64,000 nucleotides of DNA from positions 372,001 to 436,000 of the forward strand of contig JABSSW010000001.1 in NCBI GenBank assembly GCA_018902385.1, written 5' to 3'. The translations under genes were made by a program, and so were the position numbers. Shown here in pieces: positions 1 to 11,782 of this stretch (position 1 is the first letter of the stretch; each line of letters starts with the position of its first letter). Source of the stretch: Physcia stellaris (Eukaryota; Ascomycota; Lecanoromycetes; Caliciales; Physciaceae). The notes under the pieces are model-generated. The model saw only the letters and a list, made by a program, of their open reading frames with translations, had not been told where the DNA came from and did no database searches.

Positions 1-207
1 GATTCCTTCGTCGTCATCGTCGTCCATAGGCAGTACTGGTGGTGACGATGGGGGTGCTAATAGACATCAGCCATGTCCGTCGTACTTACTTTGACTCTAC
101 TCACGGCTTGAAGGAGGTACTGCGGAGGAAGATAGCAGCTCATCGTCAGGCTCTCTCGAGCGTTTGCGCCCATTGCGAGCACTTGGGCCACGATTCGCGG
201 CAGACAT
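1..207 (-). CDS. Probable MCM2 N-terminus (replicative helicase subunit), partial
   Basis: On the minus strand an ATG at 207 opens an exon (207-105) that splices (GTGAGT donor, TATTAG acceptor) to a second exon at 56 that runs off the left edge. The visible protein is about 53 residues. It has a basic patch (RNGRKRSREPDDELL), then Ser/Pro-rich sequence, then an acidic run (MDDDDDEGI). Fungal MCM2 proteins start in this way: disordered, basic/Ser/Pro, then acidic, ahead of the helicase core. MCM2 is part of the MCM2-7 helicase that licenses replication origins in the nucleus. The splice phases agree (34 codons plus one base, then CA), which supports real coding. The identification rests on composition and order only, because no helicase motif lies inside the window. 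Another nuclear protein with a similar leader remains possible. Confidence 0.45.
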
Positions 208-579
208 ACTTGGTCGCAGTGGTGAGCTATTATCTATTAGTCGTTTCTTCTGACAGGTAACAATTGGTAAAGCAGATTAAAGTGTTTCGTGGATCTTGGA
301 ACCTACCTCATTGATTACTGTTCTTCACTGGATATGTGCACATAGGATATGTTTATGCTTCAATGGAGATGTTGAGTTGAGGGATGAAGACCGTGAGTCC
401 CTGAACTTCACCGACGCGCCGAAACGCGTAACACGAAAAAGCACTTTACGCCAAAATTGGGTTAGCGTAAGGATCCCTCTGTCAGCACGTCTCGTTTCCC
501 CAAGTCAAGCGCGATGAGCTCAGTTTCAACCCTACAATTGCAGTAGTCTTTATCAATTGCTCTTCTGGAGCTTCAAAGT
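208..579. other. Divergent promoter region
   Basis: This stretch separates the minus-strand MCM2-like start from the plus-strand mlo2-type start. It probably holds both promoters and 5' leaders. I see no convincing gene or named regulatory motif. Confidence 0.5.
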
Positions 580-2367
580 ATGGACGACGTGAATGCATCT
601 GCGATCCAGTTGAACAACACTTTAAGCCAAAACAACCACGGCAACAAAAGTCCACAACACCCCGGTTCGCAAACAGCTTCCGAGTACGTGCGAACCTTCC
701 ACAAGCTTGTCGTTGCTCCTGTTCTTCGTGCGCGTTACATCTGAGGTTCTGACACTTCTTTGCTAGATTCATCGATAGTCAGCTACAGCTTGAAGCTGAT
801 GCGCGAGAAGTACTCCCCTATGTGAGTCTCATCTCACTTTCGCGCATCACAGCACTGACCTTCATCAGGCATTCGATCATTGTACTCAACCCCTCGGACC
901 CCTTCGCCAGAACCTATATTCCTGCCTAACCTGCTCCCCTCCGCCATCCTCACCCTCAAACGCTTATGTACCGGCCGCGGTATGCTACTCCTGCTCCATA
1001 GCTTGCCACGGCGAGCATACTCTCGTCGAGCTCTTCAACAGGCGCAACTTCACCTGCGACTGTGGTACGACTCGACTGCCTTCGACATCACCATGTACGC
1101 TTCGCATAGACCCTGCTACTGGACTCAAAGGCCCGGTTCACTCTCAGGCAGCCGCTGAAGGGAACACATATAATCAAAACTTCCAGAATCGATTCTGCGG
1201 ATGTGGTGATTTGTATGACGCGCACGCAGAGAAAGGCACCATGTTCCAATGTCTGGGTTTGGCAACGGAAGAGGATGGTGGATGCGGAGAAGATTGGTGG
1301 CATCCAGAGTGCGTCAATGGGCTTGGAAGGGGCTGGGCCAAAAAGACCAAGCCTGAAGCGAAGCAGGAGAATGGCGTAGCTTCGGCTGGGGAGGATGAGG
1401 ATGATACGGACGTTCTACCACCAGGCTTTCCGCAAGAGGATGAATTCGAGACGTTCATATGCTACAAATGTGTCGAGGCTCAACCTTGGATCAGGCGGTA
1501 TGCTGGCTCTGCAGGCTTCTTACCTCCAGTATATAAGCGAGACGAGCAGAAGGGTTTAGCGCTAGAAGGAGCGTCAAGCGAGCCATTGGAGAAAGATACT
1601 CCATCGACTGCACGTCAAGGTCAAGAAGACAACGAGGGCTTGGACTCGGCTGAGGCACCAGCTGTTCCTAAGAAGCGGAAAGCGAAAGACAATGTCGAAG
1701 ACTTCTCGGATGGAATCACAGATCACAAAAAACCTAAGACTGATACAAACGGTGCTTGCCATTACGATACCCTCTCAGAACCGTTACCAGGAAGATTATC
1801 GCTCTTTCTCAAAGAAGATTTCCGAGACCACCTATGCCGATGTCCGACATGTTATCCTACGGTTAGCAAGCACCCCCAGCTTCTCGAAGAGGAAGAATCG
1901 TACGAGCCGCCGCTTTCCGACGCTGGCGACGAAGGTAATCGAAGTGCGGGCACAGGCAGCTTGCTGGACAGGGGAGAGGCTGCTTTGAGCAATGTCGATC
2001 GAGTGCGAGCAATCGGTAAGCATTCCGCAGAACTCCCACCGAAAATCTCCAGGCTAATCACACATGGCAAATACAGAGGGCGTGATGGTGTACAACCACC
2101 TCAAGGACAAGGTGAAGGACTTCCTGCAGCCGTTTGCGGAGAGCGGGCAAGCGGTGGGTGCGGAGGATATCAAAGCGTACTTTGAAAAGCTGCGAGGTGA
2201 CGAACAAGCGATGAAGTCTGCACAGACTCTCGTGAGTGGCAGCAACGGGAATGACGGGGATAGCAGGAGGCAGCAAAGCGGTAAGGCCTCCTGTCTGTCT
2301 GTCTATTTATTGAGTGGCGACCACGTGATCTGGCTTGATGGCTGACATGCAGACTCTAGGGTACTGA
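580..2367 (+). CDS. mlo2: UBR-box/PHD-type protein of the mlo2/UBR7 family
   Basis: Reconstructed exons are 580-683, 767-821, 869-2015, 2077-2280 and a tiny last exon 2360-2367, giving about 505 residues. The UBR-type zinc finger starts in exon 3 (FDHCTQPLGPLRQNLYSC, then CYSC, ACHGEHTLVELF, NFTCDCGT). A PHD-like Cys/His segment follows (RFCGCGDLYDAH, MFQCLGL, DWWHPEC, FICYKC). The middle is disordered and acidic with a basic patch (PKKRKAK). The conserved C-terminal block (VMVYNHLKDKVKDFLQPF, AEDIKAYFEKLRGDEQA) is in exon 4, in a different frame, so the intron at 2016-2076 is needed. The family links UBR-box substrate recognition to ubiquitin ligase activity, and human UBR7 acts on histone H2B. 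The last exon is the weakest part: the TAG acceptor at 2357-2359 gives a neat end (QQSGY), but the CAG at 2350-2352 would give a longer tail. Confidence 0.82.
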
Positions 2368-3226
2368 GATTGATCCTTTCCACGCTGCGAGGAGGTGAGT
2401 GTTCCAATTAATATCATTATCGCAACGAAAAAAAGAAAGAAAATGCGGCCAGCCGCTTGTTGGTTCTTTAGCAGCACTCACCCACGATCAATGGGCAATT
2501 CTCCTGGATATGGCGAGCACGAGGCCATTGCCGGTTCTTGATAGCGGGGATTGACGGTGCAGCAAAAGGGCGTCAGCAGGCGTTCATGATCTCCGAGCGT
2601 TCATGCAGCCTGCCCCACCGCCTTCACTGAAAATGCTGACCGAAATCCGGTCTCACGCGATAGACACGCATGCATCCCTGTGGGAAATCTGGGGCTAACG
2701 CAAGGCTGGAGTTCGAGGAGTCTTGGCATTCGGTTCGCGGCATCTGTGATTTGATCAAAAACCTCCTTCCCTCAGCATCATGCTCACCTCATCAATTTAT
2801 TCTGGCCCGCTAATCGGTGGGAATACGGTATGGATATGCGCCATTTTAGCAGCTCCAACCACTTCATCGCCGAACACAAACCTCCACGCGGTCTGGCTCG
2901 TGATGCTATGCAACTATGGGACGAGCCTCGTTTACTTGCTTGGCCCGTCCAGCTCTGCACCTGCCCTCGAACATCTTCTTTAGGATGTGTTTGCTCGCTT
3001 TTGTCCCCTCTGTTGTCCCCAGTGGCGTTGGTCGCGACGGGTCCATTGTTTTCTCTTTCCCTTTACGTTGGACCTTCATTTCGAGCTGTCAATTGGAGCA
3101 CGTAGGCTTCTCATTCTCATATCAGCTCAGCATTGCTCCGTATGACTGTCTCTCCTTGAAGTATTGCTAGCACCGTCTGCGTCGTCACTCGCTCTACTCT
3201 GCTCTCTGTATTCTTAATTCATAATC
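2368..3226. other. Intergenic region upstream of the peroxidase gene
   Basis: About 860 bp. It contains the 3' end of the mlo2-type transcript and the peroxidase promoter. The last 200 bp before the start are pyrimidine-rich, as in many fungal promoters. The short open frames overlap each other and show no protein-like features. Confidence 0.5.
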
Positions 3227-5683
3227 ATGGCTCGCCTCGTATGGACAGCTCTGCTGTGCCTGACCCTTGTGATGTTCGATGGAGCAGTAGCTGCAACATG
3301 GCCATCCTCCATCGATGAGTTGGAAGACATCATGTATCTGAACACAGGGTACCGTGCTCGAGCCTTCGCAGCTCCCGTCACTCCCTGCTCTTTCTCGGCA
3401 GAAGGCAGCGGACGTCAGGCGGCCGCTGAGTACGTCAGGACCGCATTCCACGACATGGCAACGGGAAGTGTCTTCTTCGGCACAGGTGGAATGGATGCTT
3501 CGATCATCTTCGAGCTGGGCGGCGGCACCGGCGACCAAGGCGATAATATCGGACCCGCGTTTCCCTCCACCCTGACAAAGCAGGCCCCGTTCTTCTCCAG
3601 CAAGTCATCAATGGCCGACATCATTGCGCTGGGAATGTACTCGGCAGTACGATCTTGTGGGGGCCCCGCAATTCCGTTCAGGAGTGGAAGAGTCGATGCC
3701 ACAGAAGCTGGTCCGGTCGGGGTTCCGCTGCCGCAAAACTCGCTGTTCACGTTCCAGAACCAATTCTCGAGGATGGGCTTCAATGCCACCGAGATGATTC
3801 AGGTGGTTGCCTGCGGCCATACGCTTGGCGGAGTTCACTCCACCAACTTCCCGCAGATCGTCCCTCCAGGCTCTTCACCACAGGAAGTCGTGCATTTCGA
3901 CACAACTACCCAATTTGACGAGAAGATTGCCTCGGAATACGTCGCTGGCACAACCAAAGATCCACTGGTAGTGGGGCCCGCAAAATCGGTCGGGAGGGAT
4001 TCAGACTATCGAGTGTTCAACTCTGATGGGAACGCAACAATCAGCGCTATGGCGAATCCAACAACGTTCCAAAACACCTGCAAGGGTTTGCTGCAGAGAA
4101 TGATTGATCTCGTCCCCAAAGCTGTAGTACTGACCGACCCAATCCTACCTTATGATGTCAAGCCAGTTGCTCTCCAGCTAACATTGCTTGGTGGAGGCAG
4201 CAACCTCCAATTCACTGGTGAGATCCGCGTCCGAACCACTTCCCGCCAAGTCGCGAGCGTAGCCCTCATCTACAAAGATCGCAGTGGCGCCAGTAGTTGC
4301 GGCGCCTGTAAGATAACCACCACTCTGAAAGGCAATGCTGCAGGATTCGATGACAGCTTTGCCTTCTATGGCTTTTCTTCGCAGCTGCCGTCCACCTCTT
4401 CGATCTCGGGTTTCAATGTCGTTGTTACGTACACCAGCGGAGCCACAGAAACGTACAACAATGGCGGCGCCGGGTTTCCCGTCCAGGATCAGATCATGCT
4501 GCAATCTTCCCAGAGCTGTCTAAGCTCGAACAAATTGACCGTTGTAGCTGCAGTCCGATCTACATCAGGAGGGCCTGCAAGCTTGGACCTCACATTGAAG
4601 GTGCCACGTACAGGTATTATCGTCCCAGCCTTGCAGACGCAGTCCGTAGCTATGACCAAAGGAACCACTGTAGGTCCTTACGATCTGTATTCGGCCACAT
4701 ACACCCTCGACGCAAGTCAAACCCAGAATACCAAGTTCGACTTATCTCTCGGTAGCGGAGTCAAGGATAGCTTCAAGGGCGTCGGCGACCTGGGGGCCAC
4801 ATGCTCGCCCCTTGACAGCCGCTCACCTTCATCCACGACGATGATCACGTCCACGAAACCCTCATCCTCGACCAAATCCACATCCTCAACCAAACCGTCG
4901 ACATCGAGCAAACCTACATCCTCGACAAAAACCACCGCAAAGCCAAGCTCATCAACCAAACCCTCTGCCTCTACCCCAACTCTGTCCGGCTACACCTACG
5001 AAGGCTGCTACACAGACAACACCAACGGCCGCGTCCTAAACGGCCGCTCCACATCCAGCAACAGCATGAGCTACAACTTCTGCGCCAGCTTCTGCAGCGG
5101 CTACGCCTACATCGGGCTCGAATTCGGGCGGGAATGCTACTGCGGCCAAAGCTACGCGGCCACTACCACGCTCGCCCCACCGACCGACTGCTCCTCCAAA
5201 TGCAGCGGCGACAGCACCCAGCTCTGCGGCGCGGGCAACCGCATGAACGTCTTCAAAAGCACGGATAAACCGCCGTCCACGGCTACCATTCCTGGATGGG
5301 GCTACCAGGGGTGCTATACCGATTCCGGGAGCGCGAGGACGCTCGCTGGTAAGGTGGTTTATAACAGCGCGATGACGAATGAGCTTTGTGCGGCGGGGTG
5401 TAAGGGGTTCAAGTATTTCGGGACCGAGTATGCGAGTCAGTGCTATTGCGGCAATGATCTGCCGGGGACGACTGCTAAGGTTGGGGAAAGTGGTATGTAT
5501 TAATATTATTTTTGTTTCCCCCTTTTATTTCCAATTGCTTGTTTGCGGATATGGTGGTAGAAATGGGCTTGATGCTGACTTTGAGGGGTTTTTGCAACAG
5601 ACTGTGGGTATATCTGCGCCGGGGACAAGACGGAGTTTTGTGGGGCGGGTAATAGGCTTTCTGTGTATAAGGTCACAGCGTAA
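3227..5683 (+). CDS. Secreted class II-type haem peroxidase with two C-terminal WSC domains
   Basis: Two exons (3227-5492, 5601-5683; AG|GT-type intron) encode 782 residues. Residues 1-22 are a signal peptide ending AVA. The peroxidase domain has the distal site R71 and H75 (RTAFHDMATG), a Gly-rich loop, PFRSGRVDA, and the proximal haem ligand H198 in VVACGHTLGGVHS. A beta-rich region follows (about 330-530), then a Ser/Thr/Lys linker (about 535-580) of STKPSSS-like units that is probably O-glycosylated. Two WSC domains follow, at about 586-679 (YEGCYTDN, CYCGQSY, CGAGNRM) and 689-782 (YQGCYTDS, CYCGNDL, CGAGNRLSVYK). The second WSC is completed only by the last exon. WSC domains bind cell-wall carbohydrate, so the enzyme probably carries out H2O2-dependent oxidation while tethered to wall or plant polysaccharide. 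The exact substrate cannot be read from sequence, and I did not find a clear lignin-peroxidase tryptophan or manganese site. Confidence 0.9.
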
Positions 5684-6362
5684 TGGTTGTAATATACACC
5701 TGCAAATGTAGATGGAGGTACTTAATGAACGTCATGAGGGATTTGGATACATCCATAGATTGCTATGACTGTATCGTTATTGGGTCTCGTTCCTCGTGCC
5801 TGATTTTTTGTTCTTTTTTTTTTGGGCCCGGAAAGTCCCATCGTAGATGCATGGAATCAGTCAGGCGGGAACCTTGTTGAGATGCTGTGAAATATACCGT
5901 TGGCGGATTAGAGTAGAGTCAGCCGGGGTCACAGTTCAGATGGCTTCTTCGGCTGAGGGAGGTCCGTGGCATCTCCTCGCCGTTGTCGGTAGAGAGTTGG
6001 GTTCATGCTGCTGGCTATAATAAGGCTAGTAGGGTGTCCGTGGCGGATATTTGGGGGATGCTGCCCTGGGTTTGTGGTTCGTGGCCTTTGTTGGTAGATG
6101 TTTGGATGCTTCTTGTGGAGTCGCGTTATTGGTTGGCTGAGTGCGGTGTGCTTTGATTTCTTCGTTGGATGTCTGAGGGATTCTCGTTTACGTAGTTGTT
6201 TTATGATTTATTTGAGGGTTGTTTCGTTCGGGTTTTCTGGGTAGTACTTGCTTGAGCTCTTTCCGTTTTAGTTTTGGGTACTTATTCGCGTCAAGAGCGC
6301 CCGGCGTCTCCATCCAGGCATCGTAATTGTACGACAGTACAAGCTGCATCTCCTCGACGGTT
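5684..6362. other. Intergenic region downstream of the peroxidase
   Basis: A T-run lies near 5812-5822 and the rest is ordinary sequence. On the minus strand a protein-like frame (6188-6439, with ETVEEMQLVLSYNYDAW and KYPKLKRKELKQVL) lies just past the end of the gene at 6363-6912, in another frame. It may be a lost continuation of that gene. Confidence 0.4.
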
Positions 6363-6912
6363 TCACTGCTCGTTGGTATGATCCGGCTGCGCGGGATGCT
6401 TTCCCGGCTTCTGGACTGCGTTGTATAAGCTCTTGACAAGATCTCGAAGAGCCGCCTGACTCTCTTCAGCGGCGAGATTTTCTACGGTGAGCGGCACCCA
6501 GAATATCATCTTGAACAGCAAACGTAATATCCCGCGGGACCCCTTGTCAGGCAAGCACACGCGATCCCCACAGAGCCCACACCACAGACTGAAGCCTGAT
6601 CTCCCTTCAGCAGCCCAACAGCGATGTATATGATTCAAAGCCGCGTATCTGTACTGATGCCGCAAACCCAGCAGATCGGCGCCCTCGACACCCAAATACG
6701 GCAGCTCCATGTCCCCCTTCTAGCCTTCCGCAGAAACCACAGCACTCCCGCTCCCTGCCCAGCCCCGCACGCCCATATCATCGCCCCTCCACAAGCGCAG
6801 CGTAGCTCTTTACCTTCAGCAGCACCTCGACGAGGCGCGCATTTACGGGGCGCGGTTTCGTGGATGGCCCAGGAGTAGCCGCGCGTGCGATTCGAACACG
6901 TTGGCGGGACAT
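6363..6912 (-). CDS. Unrecognised two-exon protein
   Basis: Exon 1 (6912-6814) starts MSRQRVRIARAATPG and ends LVEVLLK at a GTAAAG donor. Exon 2 (6719-6363) follows a CTAG acceptor in phase 0 and reads KGDMELPYLGVEGADLLGL, then RHQYRYAALNHIHRCWAAEG, ending after a mostly helical region (LTVENLAAEESQAALRDLVK). The total is 151 residues. The join is smooth and removes an in-frame stop, which supports a real gene. The frame stays open upstream to an ATG at 7326, which would add a 138-residue Pro/Ser-rich leader, so the start is uncertain. I do not recognise the family and assign no function. Confidence 0.38.
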
Positions 6913-8023
6913 GGAGAGATCGGGTAGGATGGAACGTAGTGCGGGTTTCGGCGGTTGATAAGGCGGTGCGGGATTGCTTTGTCGCGATGCGGGGGCTTTT
7001 GTGGGGGGGGCAACATGGTGCTCGCTGTTGCAGTTATAGACGACGGTGCGGGCTTGATAGTAGGATGTGGGGGCAGGTTCTGCTTGTGGTGACAGCAGTA
7101 GAGAGGTTGGGGAGAGAGGTGTGGCTGGGTGGGCGGTTGGAGGACAATTGGTGGAGCGGACTGGAGAGGGTTTTATGGGTGGTTCCTCATCTTTTTGACA
7201 GGTTGTGTTTGAAACTTTGCATGTCAATAAGTAGTACTCCGTATGGGAAGATGTAGACACAGGGAGCGGGCAAATTCCGCGCCAAGTTTGGTGTTTTCCG
7301 TGTGGTTGTGCTCCGTACGTCGACATCCATTGATGCGGTGTATCAGGTACTTACTGAGCAATACCACCAGGTCTCAGTGAAGACTTGAGCTGTGTATCGA
7401 TCACCGTATTATTTTCTCCAGATTCAGACGCTTGGGACTCCCGTAGAGGTCGCTCTTCAGATAGCACTGGTTGTCCGTGTTTGGGAATCCATAGGAGGAA
7501 GCCCCTCTGGCAACAACTGAAGAGGGTTCTGCGATGTCCATATAAGTTATAAGGCATCCTCGGGCATGTGGTCCAATCATGGAGACTCTATCAGATACCG
7601 AGCAATCTCTCTCTTTCTCTTTTCCTCTTTTCTCCAGACGAAGGATTGACTCGATTGGAGAAGATGTAACGCCTGCCCTTACACGTCATAGAAGCCATCT
7701 TGCCAGAACATGGCTAGTTTTCATGCATTCTCATGTTCAGTTTTCATCCTAGCACCAAGTAGTCAGGTGCTTCCCCGCGTTTGAACTCTGATACTTAACT
7801 TATTTCCACGACCGACGTCACACTGCACTCCAGCTAGGACGGTGCCGAACAAGAAGCCCGACTGGAAGGTACTACTGTAAGATACTCCCATGGCTTGACT
7901 CGACACATCGGCAACTGTGTTGTGAGCGGGGCTCGAAGCTTTAACGCTAAAGTACTTGCACTCTTCGGTATATAGTATGTTTGAATTGAATTGCAATTCT
8001 GACTACAGTGTGATCCAAACAAC
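6913..8023. other. Region upstream of the alpha-galactosidase gene
   Basis: The half next to 6912 may encode the Pro/Ser-rich N-terminal extension of the minus-strand gene. The half next to 8024 is the alpha-galactosidase promoter, with a CT-rich tract at about 7600-7632. I see no other gene. Confidence 0.4.
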
Positions 8024-9932
8024 ATGAATCGTTTCGTACTCTGTCTTTCTTTCGTAACCTCAGCTCTATGGCCGTCACAGGTACATGGCCAAGGCACGCA
8101 GTTCAGCTACAATGGGCTCGCCAACACCCCTCAGATGGGCTGGGTTAGTGAACAGATGCTAGGCGAGACGAAATACTTACTGCGAGGTAGGATAACTGGA
8201 ATGCTTTCGGTTGCGATGTCAGCGAAGAGCTCCTACTGGGAACAGCACAGAAGATTGTCGATTATGGCCTTCGCGATCTTGGATACTACTATGTGATACT
8301 AGACGATTGCTGGTCTGCAGGTAGGACGGAGAATGGTACCCTTCTTGCCAACAGTACCAAGTTTCCCAACTGCATGAAACATGTGGGAGATCAGCTCCAT
8401 AGTATGGGGCTTGGATTTGGGATGTACTCTTCTGCTGGACTCCAAACGTGTGCACATTATAGTAAGACAGCTGAAGCCAATGACCACTGGCCACCATGTT
8501 CAGATCTTCATAGCTGCCTCTCTTGGACATGAAAAGCAAGATGCGATGACTTTTGCAAGCTGGGGAGTTGGTGAGATGGTAGACGTAAGGTAGGTCGAGG
8601 TATAAAACTGACATCAAATACAGATTACTTGAAATACGACAACTGCTACAATGCAGGTCAAGCAGGAACCCAGCTGATCAGCCATAACCGGTACAAAGTG
8701 ATGTCGCAAGCACTCAATGAAACGGGTGAGTGCCTTCCATTCGGTAGAAAACGCATCTGAAGTGGCTCCAGGACGCCCGATCTTGTACTCTCTATGCAAT
8801 TGGGGCGAGGATTATCCATGGAACTGGGGCAGTACCATCTCAAACAGCTGGCGGATGAGCGGCGACATTTACGACTCTTTCGATCGACCAGACGACCGAT
8901 GCCCATGTACGTATATCTCGGAGCCTTTTCTTCCGTCTTCGTGATGTCGCTTGGGTTTTGAGCCATGATCTTGAAGCAGAGGACACATTTGGCTCCAGGA
9001 ACATGTTGCACCCCCCGCAAACGCAGCTTAAATTGGTAATACTGACTCTGAGACCTCCATAGGCACCTCCTACGACTGCTCTCTCCCCGGCTTTCACTGC
9101 TCCGTGATGAACATTATCAACAAAGACGCTCCGATTGTCAGCAAAGCTCAACCAGGTGCCTGGAACGACCTTGACAACCTGGAAGTGGGGAATGGTGGCA
9201 TGACAGATTCGGAATACGTACTTCATTTCTCCATGTGGTAACCGCCTCCGCCTGTCTCCCCCTTGAACTGCCATCTCATGACTTACGACATTCCAGGGCT
9301 ATTCTGAAATCTCCCCTCATTATGGGTACCGCAATCCCGGACATGAGCCCCCAAACGCTCTCCATCTACTCCAACCCAGCCGTGATCGCCCTCTCGCAGG
9401 ACCCACTCGGTATCTCAGCCCACCGCGTTTGGCAGTACCCTGCTCCAGTCGACGGCTACGGTCAAGGCAGCTATAGTCTCTGGGTCGGCGACCTAACGGG
9501 GGAGACTACGTCGTCGCACTCCTCAACGCCGGCAACACATCCCTCACCATGAACGCCTCGCTAACCGACATATTCTTCGACGCCAGCAGCACCAGCTCCA
9601 GCGGACCCGCGCCAGAGATCATGCAGAGCTGGGACGTGCACGATCTGTGGGCCAATCGTATGGATACTGCCACCGCCTCTTCGATATTGAGTGGCAACGC
9701 TACAGTCAATGGGACTGTGGTTGCTGGTATGAATTCTACGATGCGGTACAACAGTACGCGGATGAGCTATGCGGAAGGGTTGGCTCGGAACGAGAGCGCA
9801 TTGCTGGGTTCCCGGATAGGGTCTGTTGCGCCGATGGGAACGCTCAGTGCTAGGGTCGAGAGGCATGGGATTGCGTTGTATCGATTGAGGCCTGTGCCCG
9901 GCAGCGGGACGAGGAAGCGAGATGAGCTGTGA
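8024..9932 (+). CDS. Secreted GH27 alpha-galactosidase, with a one-base frame break
   Basis: Seven exons: 8024-8143, 8191-8461, 8514-8570, 8624-8725, 8772-8906, 9063-9237, 9297-9932. The signal peptide ends SQVHG, followed by [10 protein letters not shown] and [14 protein letters not shown], both GH27 landmarks. Others are [40 protein letters not shown] (the nucleophile Asp is in KYDNC), [28 protein letters not shown] (general acid/base Asp), [12 protein letters not shown] and [19 protein letters not shown]27 enzymes release terminal alpha-galactose from raffinose-type sugars and galactomannan. In exon 7 the frame changes at the five-G run 9498-9502. Upstream reads [10 protein letters not shown], and downstream the C-terminal domain ([15 protein letters not shown] onward) resumes in a frame needing one more base. 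The summed exon length (1496) is one base short of a multiple of three. Either a recent null allele or a base-calling error explains this; the rest looks intact, with about 498 residues in total. Confidence 0.88.
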
Positions 9933-10082
9933 GTGATCTGGAGTAATGGTGCAGATTGGGGATTTTTCTAGCCAGTAGCTCGCTTCCTGACTAGCTCTCC
10001 CCATGAGTTGAAAACATAGCGGAGTAAAGATTTGTCACCGAAAAGCATTTGGAGTCGCCAGCTCCGTCTTGAGTGCTCTTGC

Positions 10083-11167
10083 TCATGTAAATTTGATCTG
10101 AAAGCCCCTTTTTTTCAACCATTCTGCTCCAAGCGAAACCTTGAAGAGCGGTTCGTGGTCACCCATGTAGGGTATGATGAGGAAGTCTGTTGCGGTTGCT
10201 TCAGGTTCGTCTCTGAGTCGCACGGATAAAGTAACGCTCTTTTCAAATCCGAAGCACTTTCCATCAGAGCCTTGAAACTCAACCGTCGGGTGACGTTTGA
10301 TGGAAGCGTCCAGTGCCGTGACAACGCTTTGATCAACGAAATTCTCCTGGCCACCAAAGTAAAGAATGGCAGCAAGCGTGACTGAACGTTGAAGACCATC
10401 GGATCCGGTGGCCTCTAGAACGAGAGTCCTTCTGAAAGGATCGTCGTCACCAGTCAAATCAGTCTCGCTTTCGCCATGGCTAAAGTCTGGCGAAACATCT
10501 TGGGCGACATGAATAAGGGAACCGATGCCAGCCCAGCTTCGTGCTGATCTCTGCGATGCAAGACTGGTTTCCGAGCTTCTCCACTCAGCCGAACCTGTAA
10601 CGAGATTGCTCGCCCTCTGCTGCAGAATATGTATGGACTCGCGATCACTCTGTGTTAAATCTGCGGTCCACGAGCTAGCACTGATCAGTATGCCATCACT
10701 ACACTAGATGTACCGCTACCCACAGGTCCATTGGCTCCATTGTAAGGTGCAAGGCTGCCACTCTCCCTAGCAGAGCAGCTTGAATTTCTAGTAGTGAGCT
10801 TTTGTTGAAGGCGTATTTGATCCGTGGCCACGACCCCAATCCACCCCAGACTGGCGCCGATGAGCCTGGTGCATACTTGACATATCTTTTAACTTTTATC
10901 TCAAGCTCGTTCAATAAACTCGAAACAAGATAATGCTCTCACAACGCTGGGAAGCCAAGTAAGATTCTGAGCTCTTTCCCGAATCTCTGGCTTCGAAACA
11001 ACCGTGTTGAAAGCCTCAAGGAAGAACTTCAGGCTTTCGATGTGGCTTGCTAATGTTTTGATCGACTTTGGAGCTCCAATGATACTCGATAAGAATGTGC
11101 AAGTGGCACCAGACACTTGAAAAACTACGCCAACAACGCCGACCACACCAAAAGCGATCTCGGCCAT
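10083..11167 (-). CDS. Fungal N-terminal domain protein (azaphilone cluster protein L-like N-terminus), frame-broken
   Basis: The start at 11167 gives MAEIAFGVVGVVGVVFQVSG, a hydrophobic leader, then SIKTLASHIESLKFFLEAF and later NELEIKVKRY. This matches the fungal domain found at the N-terminus of many Pezizomycotina proteins of unknown role (the family named after azaphilone cluster protein L), where it often precedes ankyrin or NACHT parts. The reading frame must change near 10915-10935, between ALSCFE and LLNELEIKVK, and no possible intron is long enough there. A probable intron near 10670-10720 then joins TMEPMDL to ASSWTADLTQSDRESIHILQ. The C-terminal half (10457-10083) contains GSDGLQRSVTLAAILYFGGQ and ends EWLKKRGFQIKFT. 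No ankyrin or NTPase motif is present. It is probably a pseudogene or carries a base error. Function is unknown. Confidence 0.5.
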
Positions 11168-11782
11168 TTCGCAAATATTCTAACTCTAGGTAGTCGTTAT
11201 TTCTTCAATGAAGATGCCGTAAGCGAAAGTTACGTGAAACGAGATAAGATGATTTTGATGATCAGGAACCGAACGATGTGTAATCTGCCGTCTCAGCTTG
11301 TCGACTCGCATTTCTGCGGGGCAATACCTGACATCCGGAGTTTACCTTATGAACCTACTTCGATCCATCGTTGGCTGGTTGTCAATACACAGATACGAAT
11401 TCAGATTGTCATCCAAAAGACAAACTTCCGCTGAGGATGGCTCCGAGGTTTCTTCCATCGACCGTTGTTCATCTATGCGATGGTGCTTGAACGGGTAAGA
11501 TGATAATGCTCTACGTTCTTACCAAACAAAATTGGGAGGGGGTTTTGAGGAGCTAGTAAATGGGAATTGATTTTTTGCGGGTCTAATAATAAATAATCAT
11601 AAAAATCAAAAGATCAACGGAGAGGAAAAGACAGTCGTCTCTTATGCTAAGCCTTGGAATGTTAATGCCTTTCGTCCTTCAAGGTTGACCGCAAATACAA
11701 ATGTGCTGCTTCCAACAGGTTGCATCAAGAATAGTCGTTGTGCAAAGCTCATTGCCTAATGCCCTAAGAGGGTCGATTGGCT
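11168..11782. other. Intergenic region
   Basis: AT-rich stretches occur at about 11565-11615. The region holds the promoter of the minus-strand gene ending at 10083 and the 3' side of the small secreted protein gene. No gene is seen. Confidence 0.5.
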
